Part shown: positions 49,701-61,300 of the stretch, one piece after another
How positions within the stretch are numbered: position 1 is the first letter of the stretch
How the letters are laid out: each line of letters starts with the position of its first letter
Source: Hepsetus odoe
Taxonomy: Eukaryota > Chordata > Actinopteri > Characiformes > Hepsetidae
Direction: 5' to 3'
Length of the DNA: 64,000 nt
NCBI GenBank assembly: GCA_017165825.1
Contig: CM029387.1
Location: forward strand, 7,924,183 to 7,988,182
Position numbers and translations under genes: made by a program
The notes under the pieces: generated by a model
What the model saw: the letters and a program-made list of their open reading frames with translations, nothing else
Told to the model about the DNA's origin: nothing
The model's database searches: none

Positions 49701-52700
49701 CAAAACAGAATTCGAATGCATCTAAAAATCGATTGACCCTAGGAACACGATGCCACGTGACATGCCAGAGAAGCATCTGCCTCATCATGCTGAGGACCAC
49801 AAGCGTTATTCCCCGATTGCACTGAAGTGCTCAGTCATGCTGTTTGGTGTTTAGCTGAGCTAAACGCTTCAGTTAAGCTTCACTCAGAGAAACAACAGAG
49901 GATGGCCCATGACTCACTGTAAAGTGACAACATAATAAGCATCTTATTTACAAGGTGTGATTCTCTTAAAAAGAAAACTTCTCTACTGTGGGTGTTGTGT
50001 GCATTCTCAACTTCAAACCTACAGGAGACTGCCTGTGACCGTACGAACTACGACAGGTCTTAGCCAGTGGGGTACACAGATATGGTCATTACTGAGACTG
50101 AAGCAGAAGCTTTTTGTCCAGCCTAGAGGAAAATTATCGCCTATAATGTTAATGCTGCATAACGGTGACTAAACCAGAGCACCTCACAGCAGCCTGTATG
50201 AAACTGAGAACTTCATTTAAAACGCCTTGGACTGAGAGACTCAAGATACTGGTGGAGTTTTTCCAGACGGCAGGTTTTATAGACGCAGTTACAAACGTAG
50301 GAGAATAACAAGCCGGGAAAAGATATTCTCCATTTTTGAAGACTCCAACTTCTGTTGCTGTACTATTGCAGTCTAATGCTGTCTGTTCTGACTGGCTGCC
50401 CTGCATTTGTTCAATAAGCAGCGAAAGCATTACGCATAAGTGTGAACATAGTGGAATAAACTGCCATTTTAAAAAGGAAGATGCATGTAAATGCAACAGC
50501 ATGACTGAAGCTGAAGCAGTTCAAGAAGAAGGAGACGTTCTGTGTAGTTTGTCGTTCACTTCACAAACAACAAATTCAAATAAGGACATTTCAATATGTG
50601 GACTGTTTGGACGGAGGAGTGAAACGTAGGTCTGAAATGATCGCCCTTAATCCATTTCAAAATAGTGTTTTCACATTTTTCGTTGATTTGAAACCACTAT
50701 CTGGCTTTTCATGTGCCAGATAACATTTGATCGGCCCCTTTGCTATACAGGCATGTGTTAAATACATCGCCCCATCTTGGTAAGAGATAAAATTCAATCA
50801 GACAGAAATTTCTCTGATTATTGGAGTTTAATAGCAGAGCTATGTGAATATCAACCCATTTTATTAAATCTACACCAAACCATTGCATAAATATAGTCTG
50901 CCATATAGAAATTTACTGGAAATAACAGTCGGTAGTGTTGCACTTAGGAATAAATAAATGAAAATATGAAATTGTAACAACATATACAGTGTAAGGCCAT
51001 GGCAGGACATCCTCAAACCATAATAAAACCTCTTTAACAGTACTTGAAGTTCACTCTAATTTTATCATACACAATTTCATGATTAGCAAAAAAAAAAAAA
51101 AGCTCCAGAAATGGCTAATCACATCAAAACATTATATTTGGGAATGAAAAAAGAAAATAAAAAAGTTTAACACTCAAAGCTTAAGTTGAGTCCAGTTCCT
51201 AAGGTTTATGTGCCAACACTTGGTCTCAAGCTTTTACCTGTGCAACCACAGAGAAAAATTAAATGCATGGATATAGAATGAGCACAGAGATTGCTTTCTT
51301 CCTGGTGATGTGACTACTGAGCCGGTGTAAGCATAAAATGTTTTTTCCTTTTCTCCCAGCTCTAGCATATCCCCATTTTAATATTTTCTTTCAACTCCGC
51401 TTTTTAAATACCAAAGCTTTGGATGAAGGATAAAGCAAGAACAGCTTTAGAAACATGGTTCTTTGGTATCAAGTAGACATCCAAGTCAGTTTTTGTGTCA
51501 TTTTGTTCTCAATGACTTGTCTATGAAGAAAAACAAAGATTATATAGGTTTCTGAAAACAAATATGTTCTGAAGGCCACAGTATGTACATTTCCTCCTGG
51601 ATGTCACCTGCTCATGCCAGTTACAAAGAAAAAGAAAAGATTTTGAGGTTGATACAAAAATGAAACAAGCAAAGACTCTTGGTGACTTAATTGCTGCGAA
51701 GACTAAAATCAACACACTTTAAAGCAGTAGCCTGCTACTGCCAAAGCCACCTGATTGTCACACCTGACTGAGGTTGCTAATTTAATGAAGAAGATTAAAA
51801 GCTTCAGAGTGTTACTACTTTGCAGCATATATACACTAATTCCCCTAATTTTACTACATCACATTTCAAAAATGGGGATATTCAGAAGACATGCAATGGC
51901 TTTGTAGAAAGCAGTCATTTTAAAGCGATTTTGGTGGATAGCTTAAACTCAGGGCATGTCTGGAAGGCTACAAACCTCCGACACATTCTCAGAGGCCTAT
52001 ACATGGAATATACAGTAGATTTCAAATGTTTGGAATCAGTTTCTGTATTAATATTTTTGGTTATTTTTGACATAAAGGAGTCAATATTTCAAAGTGTAGT
52101 GTCATGTTTGAAAACTCCTGGCAAAATGATGTCGCAAAACATGCTTTCTATTATCAAGATTAAAACAATCAAACCCATTATTTGACCAGGGGTGCCTAAA
52201 AGATTGCTCACAACTTCATATAAGTTATAAGCTGTGAATAAATGTTTATATAGACTTATAGTGCTGTCTGTCATGAGTTTATGGGATACATATAGTTTTC
52301 AGGTAGCCAATATTCTTTGGCTACTTACAAAACTAAACTATCCTTGGGCTGAATTTTATTATAAGCCAAGCGAGGTGGTTATGAAGTAGAAGCCTTATAA
52401 TTAAATTCTGCTCTGTTAAAGGAAAATGGGCATTGTATAACACATTGACGAAGGGGGAAAAAAATTATTTTAGACAAGTGGGGCCCTCTGAACAATAGTG
52501 CAGACATTTACGAACTCTGTAATAAGAGCCTAACGTGGGACTGTGTATAGCATGGGTAACAGGAACCACTAAAAAGTTTCTCAAGTGGAAATTTAGCTTC
52601 TGCCAAATTTAGCAAAGATCTGAAGCACAGCGATGTTACAAAAGCAGTGTGAAGCTTTCATGAAGCACATTAGATAAGTATCTGTTGAGATGGTATGTGG

Positions 52701-53682
52701 TTTACAATTTCTTTAGTATCTCTGATGGTAGTGCTTGTTAGAGATGCAACCATGAACCTGCCATCCTGCTCAGTATTTAAGAGCAAGTATAGGTTTCTCT
52801 CATCTGGAATAAAAATAAAGGCACACAGTAGCGCATTCTAAGGCTGACTGTATGTCGGGCCTGCACTAAACAGTATTTGTTAACTAATATTGGGATATTT
52901 ACCTTTGACACTGACCACGATATGCAAAGTAGAAATCTAACTGGTTACTCAGTTAGATGATCTGGTTTGTGCTGCAAGGATCTTGATCAACCACAAGTGG
53001 CAACAAATGTTTTCAAAAACTGGCAAAAGTGGCTTCTATACAATTATATGTAAAAGTGTGGGCACCCAATGTTAAATTGCCTGATTGAAAAGTGAAAAGT
53101 ACACATTCTCCTGCTTATTGAGCATAACCTTTATAAAAATAAAAAAAATAAACCTTAAAAATGGCATGTTCTGCATATTTAATTGTGCCATGTTCATTTG
53201 CCTAATTTAACATAAAAATCAGAAATGTGAAATGTAGCCTATGTAAAAAGCTATTATTGTATGTGAAGTTATACATTCAATAATAATATAGATTTAATTG
53301 CACTTTGATTTGCAGAAGATCCCATATTTAAGTTTCCTGTATATGCTGTGTTGTTATTACATTTTTAAGTCAAAGTTTCACTTGTATTTTTCACTTTTGC
53401 AAGACTATTATTACAGAAGAGTTTCAATCACCATACGCTACAGTATAATATGGAATTTGATCCCATTGTGCGGTCCTATTTCCTAATACACGATCAACCT
53501 GAACAGGATAGTGTCAAATGTTTAGCAGCAGACAAGACTACCGAGTGACATGAAGCTCAAACTTCAGAGGAACATTGCACCCTGTGATTGCCAGAGGGTC
53601 CCATTTAAAAAGACACATTGAAAGTGGTGTTTAGATGTTTTTGCAGTGTTGGGCACTGAAGAGGAGGGAGTGTGGACTCATC
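46749..53682. other. klf2-eps15l1 convergent intergenic region
   Basis: Between the klf2 poly(A) site and the eps15l1 stop. It must include the eps15l1 3' UTR at its right end; several TTTATT/TTTAAT motifs (minus-strand poly(A) signals) occur, and I cannot choose among them. Few transposons are recognisable here compared with the left half of the window, which suggests selective constraint or chance. No coding exon seen. Confidence 0.5.
48540..49000. other. Unique block downstream of klf2, possible regulatory element
   Basis: Non-repetitive, moderate-GC sequence about 2 kb beyond the klf2 poly(A) signal, with TTTATAAATGCG, AGCTCGAAAGACAGCC and AAATTAGCCGCACATGTGGC. No coding signal. Confidence 0.2.
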
Positions 53683-55341
53683 TCATGTTCTAGACATGTC
53701 AACCCTGCTGAGAGCAAGAGCCAACTCCAGATCCTCCTGCTCTTGGAGGCGTAGCCTCCTCAGACGATCCTCCTCTTCCCTCTTGCTCTCTCGCTTGGCC
53801 CATTCCAGCTGCTCTACCTCACTTCCGAGCTAAAGACGAATAAGAAGAAATAAGAAAAAATAAGCTTACAATAAACATTAAAGTGAGAAACACCCATGCC
53901 TCTATGTTCAAGACCATGAAGATCTTGGATATATAGACAGAATTTCAACTGATGGAAATTAAACCTATAGTGAATCACATTTAGAATTTCAAAGCATTTT
54001 GACTCATTAAGCTGACATGATCTCAAGCTCTGCATGATCAAGAGAACATGTTCAATCCATACTGCAATTATTTTCAGTTAGAAGAATTGTGGGGCCAGCT
54101 CTGCAACCACCCATATACTTTGGATTCAGTCCTCATTCACATTCTCTGCTGTATATTCATTACACGTGTTCAATTATGAAGTGATTGAAATATGATTTCT
54201 TTTGATTCTATCACATGAACTGACTCAACCTGATTTGTAAAATCATGCAATTTTGATTTATCACCAAGGTATAACAATTTAACATACAACCTTATAAAAA
54301 TGTAACAGACCTACACCCAACTCACAGCGCTAAACCTGTGCCGGTACACTTTGTGGTGTCTAACACAATTACATTGTATGGGACACCAGATACTACTGTC
54401 ACTTGTATTTTAAAGCAAAAAATCAATTACAATTTGAAATGACAAGATGCCACTTGGTATATGAAAGAGGAGGACTGGCTGATATGATCATTTTAACCTT
54501 ATATATATTTAAAAACACACATGGGCTGTGTAAGCTTAGTTTTAAGTATGGTAGATAAAAAAAGGTTCAGAAACTACCATTTGCTGAGGTGTTGTTTCAG
54601 TCCTGACTGCGGCACAATATAAGACAACTAATCATAATACAAGTCAAATAAATATCAGTCTTTAAGGCACAATAAGAAAAAGGGCTTGCTTCCTTCTATG
54701 GGATGAGCGGCTATGAAGCGTTCATGAATTAAGGCAGGTTTTGATGTACAAAACCAGCAGCATAAATATCTCTAATCCTCTGAGGAGATAATATAGTAAA
54801 CAATCAGAACATGAGCCTTTTAATGTGAGCCGTTTAATTTCCTTTACGATGAGCATCTAACAGTAGACGGTCATGCTGAATCTACTCACTCTACTAACCC
54901 ACAAGAAGAAAACAGGCAGCTGACAACAGAAAACCACCCAGTGTGAGTAAAGAGACATTTGCTGTAGGACTGAAGTAGATTCAGTCTTTTTATTAACTAT
55001 GTTACCTGAAACATGATGATATCAGCCACAAATATCTGCTATCAGATAAATACCATCTGTAATGGCAATGCATCTTACAAGGTTTGAAATTTTCATTGCT
55101 ATGCATTTTTGAATGATTTTTCTTTAAGAAGGATTGAAACCATTTTTACGGATATTAAATTTTTAAAAAGGTGTAATCACTCAAAATGTATGATTTTACA
55201 AATTTCACCATGACAGTAAGAATATCTTTTGGCCACAGGGTTGAAAGATGTGGTTTGGGGCAGTGGTCTCAACAGCCAGAAGCAAAAATGCATTTCTCAA
55301 AGGCTCTCATCTTTGATTTGTTACGATGTGAACTGAAAGAG

Positions 55342-55373
<32 letters not shown>

Positions 55374-58300
55374 TTTTCAGATTGAAGGTTGTGAGAAGCG
55401 GATTTTGAGTGTTCATTGGGTGGAGTAGGTGCTTACTGCGGTTAACACCACACACACACACACGCAGAGAGCTTGGTTGTGGTCACCAAGCCCTTGCACT
55501 GCCTTACCTTCAAGCATTCAGAGCCTGGGAGAGAGACACATTATAACAGTTCTAGAGTAAACAAAACTAAATAAACAACACAAAGCCCAAAGCATGCCAC
55601 AAAGTAGGACACCATGGAGTTGCAAATGCATGCATGGCTTCACATGCAAATGCTATGAGCTATTGGTACTAACACGGATGTTATATCTTGAGATCATTCC
55701 TATTATTAATAGGACTATTGCATGACTCCCTACATCACATTAACTGCACCATGTCTTGACTTTCTTCAAATTATTATTGCATGGAAATCATTTTAATGAA
55801 ATTCTTTGGTCCATCAGATAAAGAACGGGCAAAATAAAATACAATTAAAATTAAGTTAACATTTATATATACACTTTTTATAAAGAAAATAGGTATGTCA
55901 AAAAAGTGCCACCTATGTTTAATGGGCCAATAGTGTTTGCTCCAAACTTGCACACTTCTTCAGGCAGTACTGAAGATAAAAGAAGTACACAGGTACGTTA
56001 TGGAAAATGCCAGTGTCTCCAACTGTAACATATAATTACTATGTATGCATTATTTTGGAATGTTATTACATAATAACATTCCAAAAAAATCTTCACATGG
56101 CTATTGACATGTTTTAAAAATAGAAATGAGAAAACAACGAAGTGGCACAGTCTGAAGAGAACGTTCACTCAATAATAGGTGCTTGAAAACAGGAAGCTGG
56201 CTGGTTAAACCACCCACTCATCCTGACCTAGGTGTCAACCAGAGGTCTTTAAGTCAAATTCACAAGGAAGAGCCCACAGCGGTTGTATATTAAAAAGTAG
56301 TATTAAGGCTTCACAGCATGAATAGAATTTAATGACATTTTTTTTTGAGTGTTTACATTATTTTGAGCAAAACCTCAATTTTTCAGGATGCTTAAAGCCA
56401 CTAATGCAAATGATCCATTATACTGGAGTTTCATCAGCAGTCAATTTGACTAAAATACTGATTTAAAAAAGCATATTTATGATGAATCGGCTTTGTGATG
56501 ATTTTGCAACAAAATGGAAATTTAAAGAACCCAAAAGTCATTATGAAGTTATGTTCAGTGATCTGAATATTCACACAGGGGATGGGGACAAGCACTCAAT
56601 TCGCGTTGTTATTGAATGAAAGATATTGTGTTATTGTTATTGCTGATAATGTAATTAGGAAACTAACACCAATTTGATCTCATAAATGCACGTGAAATAA
56701 TAGTTTCCATTTTCATATATATGAAGTAAAATCAAATCTCTGATGGTTTAAAATGTGCATGATTAATAAAATTGCTAGATTACTTGCTTACTTATACAAT
56801 AGTGACAGTCTCAACATGCACAGACTAACAGAAATGCAACTAGTTGGCTTCAGATCCTTTATCCTCAGAAAAAGAGCTAAGGAAGTCAGGGATACACAAT
56901 GGACCAGATACATTAGCACAAAAAAAGAGCCAGAAAAGAGAAAAAGCATGCTACAATTACAGCTACAACGCAAGCAAAAGGGCTAACAAAATGACCAAAA
57001 GCTAAAACAAGTGCACAACAAACAAAGACGCTTGGTGCTAGCTAAGCTGGACGGACAAGCAAAGTTCTGCGGGACTCGACTTACGGCTCCAAAGTCTGCA
57101 AATGCAGAGGAGGCCGTACTGGTAGTTCTATTGGAAAGGGATGAGGAGTAAGAGTAGTCTTGTGGCCTTGGGTAGGGTGCACCAAATGTTTGGCTATGAG
57201 ATGCAAGCCCTGCATCAGTTCCTGCTGAACTTGGGCCTAAAACAGTTCAGAGAGAAGAGCCATTATAAACACTATTACAGGGAAAACAGTGTGGAAGGTA
57301 GCTGCAAATAACATTACTGCAGTTTTCAAATGTGAAAAGGCAAAAAAAAAAGCCTGTGAAATGTATCTATACTCCCAATTTCAGTACAATATTAATAAAC
57401 ATTAGCAGTTTACATTATTCCTTTCATATCGTACATAATAACCAAACAATTTGGGGGTAATTGTTGGAATTAATAGTGATTTAATTGAACCAATTTATTT
57501 AAAAGAAAAAAAGAAAAAAAAAATTCTATAAATCTAATTCAATCATGAAAAATTACTGATACTTCACCTGACCCCTGAGCAATCTTGCTGAACTGAGATA
57601 CAGTTTTGAAGTTTATTAAAAGGCTGGCTTGCGGTATACCAAAACCAGAGCAACGGTTTCATTTCTGCAAATGCAAAAAACTTTCAATACCCATTACAAC
57701 GCCCATAAGCCACCAAACCAACTGTTGACAAACACAAAAGGCTGTTAAGTCACAGGTTTTGAGGTATACGTAGTTTTGGAGCTGGTTAAAAGAGATAACC
57801 CTTAGAAGAGAAACTTGTAACAACCTCTGAGGGGCTACAAAACAAGCATTGTGGTCAAGTGTTGTAAAGAATAGTGGAGCATCATTATCAAAGATTGCCT
57901 ACACCTGCATGTTGAGTGCAAAAGGTCAGATAAAAGCTGCTCAGGATCTAGGTGATATGTTCTTTTTCTCACAGACAAGGCCAATTACGAGAAAAAGGGG
58001 CGTTATTTACTGAAAGTAAGAGAGGAAATAGAAAGCACAAAGAGGGAGAGAGAGCGAGAGGAGAACATGTGCTGGCATGGACACTTTTAGCCAGCCGTGG
58101 GAACCTCACACTGCAGGCTGCTCTAGAGGGTGTGAAGTGTGTACGCCGGTCAAACTCTCACACTCTCAGCACTGCTCTCTCACTCTCTAACTCTCCGGCT
58201 CCATCTCCTCACTTCCTCTGACTCTTTGATAACAGCGCAGCACCACTGCGACCCCACCCATGTCTACACTGACAACATGAAAACAAACAAAAACAGCTCA

Positions 58301-61300
58301 GCAAATATGGCCTGTGCCCCAAATGCCCAGTATATTGCTCACAGCACTGTAAACACACACAGATCAAAAGAAAGGTCAAACCAGCAAAAGGACAGTACTA
58401 CTGGTTCTTTCAGAATACAAAGTGCAGAATTTGACCAGTGAACAAGTGCATGTTATGTTTCATATGCATTCACAAACCTAGTTACTTGGATTTAATGCAG
58501 TGGGAGTGTTAAAATGCTTTGTTTAGCTTACATAGTTATAGATTTTGATGGTATAGCTTATTGTTGCACCGGTCTTTCTTTGTCTGTTCCAATGTATTGC
58601 ATAATATGAAAATTTCATAACATCTAGTAACAAAGCATTGAGAGTTGGAGAGGAGGAGGGGGAAAAACAAAAAAAAAAAAAAAAAAACCCACTATCCTCA
58701 CTTTTAGATTCTTTAAGACAGACGCCGTTTGCCTTGATTGAGCTTTGCACACTCATTATGCACACAGGTAGCTGACAAGGATTCAGATCCGATCATTAGG
58801 GTAACCTGAGGTACCCTTGAACAAGTTCAAGTTCAACACTGTTCATTATTTCTTCATTACTGAGAGTCATGGACATGTTTCACTAAATAACATAGATGAG
58901 AACTTAATTGAATACTTTCATGGGTCCAATAATACTAATTCATACATGATTGATGATAATTTGCAAAAGCTTGCACATACTTGGTTACATTTTTTAAATA
59001 CATTTACATCCTAAAAATATTTCCCATTTCTATTTATTTGCTGATTTTAACATTATACATAATAAAATCTAAATATGTAATCTTTTTGTCCATTTCATCC
59101 ATTTTCTGCCGCTTGTCCCAATCGGGGTCGCGGGGGAGTGCTGGCGTCCAACCCTTTTTGTGCAGGTTTGAAATGTCAGCAAACAAATACATTTGTACAC
59201 TAATATGTGGAGAAGGGTGTTCTCCGTTAAGGATGTGTACTTATTTTTGCTTAGAAAATCAACCAAATATGTAATGTGACCAAGCTGTAGGATTTCATGG
59301 ATTTGTCTTTGAAACACATTTCAAGCTTTTAAGCCTTTATCAAGTCAGGTTCAACATTATGAAAAACAAACATTTAATCAAAATTTCCCACACTTTTACT
59401 TGTGTATTATATATACACATGGTTTTGCATATATATTTAAGCACATTTGCATGTTCTCTTTAGGCCTGCGGTATGATCAGTTGCCTAAACCAAGGTGTTA
59501 TGGGGTCGCCCCACTTACTTTTAAAAAGGGAAATGGTGCCTGACAGCTTGTTCAGAGTGTGACAGCTGGATACACTTCAAGGAGTGCTGTTCTTGGTAAA
59601 ATATAGTGCCAGTCTGCACTTGCATCACAAGGCTGAAGGTCAACAGGTCACACTCATCGGGCGTGTGTGTAGGACCACAAACACATTAAAGAAACCACTT
59701 GCACCTTTTTGCCAGCTTGCAAATCACATGATGTGTGGTTTAGTGGGTCGCCAACAAGAAGGATGCCAGCTCAAACTCTGGGTGTGGCACCAAGTATGCT
59801 GACTAATAACAAGAATATAGCAGTTTCTAGTGTTCTGCCCTTTCTTTCGAGAAAAACACCTCTGGGGTTTCTGGGGTTGGGGTACCATGGTGGCCCAAAA
59901 GATGCAAAAATAATGCAACTTGAAGGTACTGATTAAACTGCATCAGCTCTGAAACACTGGAATAAGTTACATTTGATTAGAAAAAAAAACATCCATCCTA
60001 AAGTGGTTTGAATTTGTTTGAACTTTGGAACGATTGAGGCTACAGGTTTCTAATGAATGATAAATGTGCTCAAGTCAAGGAATAGAGTTCTAAGCAGACA
60101 GCATTTCAGTACAGATGTCATGTTAAACAAAACTGAAGATATAATGTAAAACTTTGAAGAGCTTGGAAAGGCACAATCATGTCACCACAATGCAGACACA
60201 AAGCATTACAGTGGTGAAAGAGAGCTGGAGCTTTCAAGCAACAGAGAAAGTTCTCTTACATATGTGTGGCATGGAAAATAAAAAAAAAATTCAAAAAAAA
60301 AAATTTCTAGATGGGTTATGCCTTAATATGTTAGGACTCAAAAGGATGATTTTGTAAAAAGGTCTTCAGTCTGGTTCATGTTTTGCAAAGGAATTTCCTT
60401 CATGTCTGCAATCTGATTTGACCCAACACACATTCATGCCACCTGCACATCCCCAAGCTACCAACGAGCTGTTCATTTTCCAAGAAGTTGCTATACTTTT
60501 AATATATGTTACTGTGAGCCACACAGTTGGCCTACCAAGCACAAGCTTATCTGAACTGCACAGTCGTTGTTCTCTGCTCACCAATGTGCAGATGGTAGAT
60601 ACCCTCAAAAAGGGAAGTGTTTTTACTTTCAGCTATCAGACTAAGTGGAGCATCAGCTGGCAGAGTGTATCAGAGCACTGCTCGCTTGACTGGGAAATCT
60701 CTGATCGCAGATGCGGGTCAGTGAAGGTATGACTGAAAAAAGCCCAAAGTCTACAGTGCCAAAGAAAAGTGCCAAATTCTCCCCTTTGTTCTCCCCTTTT
60801 ATTGCTTTAATTAATGAAACCATGGTCAACATAATTAGGCTTTTGTGACAAGAAGAAGCAAAAACAAACACATTTCTACAAATTCATGTACATTTGCGAC
60901 AAATATATTATCAAAAATAAAGTGTGCGCATAAATATTTACTTCCGTCAGGTCAGGAATTAAAATATGCACCTTTGGCCGCAATCACATCAATGAGTCTG
61001 TGCGTATAGGTTTCGGTCAGGCTTACACATTGGCATAGCACTTTTGTTTACTTTCTTCTTTTTTGCTAAACAGCTCAAGCTCTGCCAGGTTGCACAGGAA
61101 TTGGGAGTGAATAGCTCTTTTCAAGTCTAGCCACAAATTCTTTTCTGGATTATGGGCTTTGACACGGACTAACTTACACCTTGTTGTCTTTAAACCATTT
61201 CAATTCTGTTCTGTTCAATTCAATACCAAACCATTTCTGTATAGCTTTTGCTGCCTGCAGATTAACCCCCACCTTTACAAGCTTTCCAAGGCCTTGTGAA

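Larger units (their letters stand above)
53830..57084 (-). other. eps15l1: eps15l1 last intron
   Basis: Intron before the final exon. It holds the possible micro-exon at 55508-55524, a 28-base A run (55342-55369) and a short CA repeat at about 55448-55464. The rest is AT-rich and unremarkable. Confidence 0.7.

Noticed and set aside
52020..53100. Pair of motifs resembling hAT/Tc1-type ends (GACCAGGGGTGCC near 52182 and GTGTGGGCACCC near 53058)
   Set aside because: They face away from each other, so they do not bound one element, and neither has a convincing partner.
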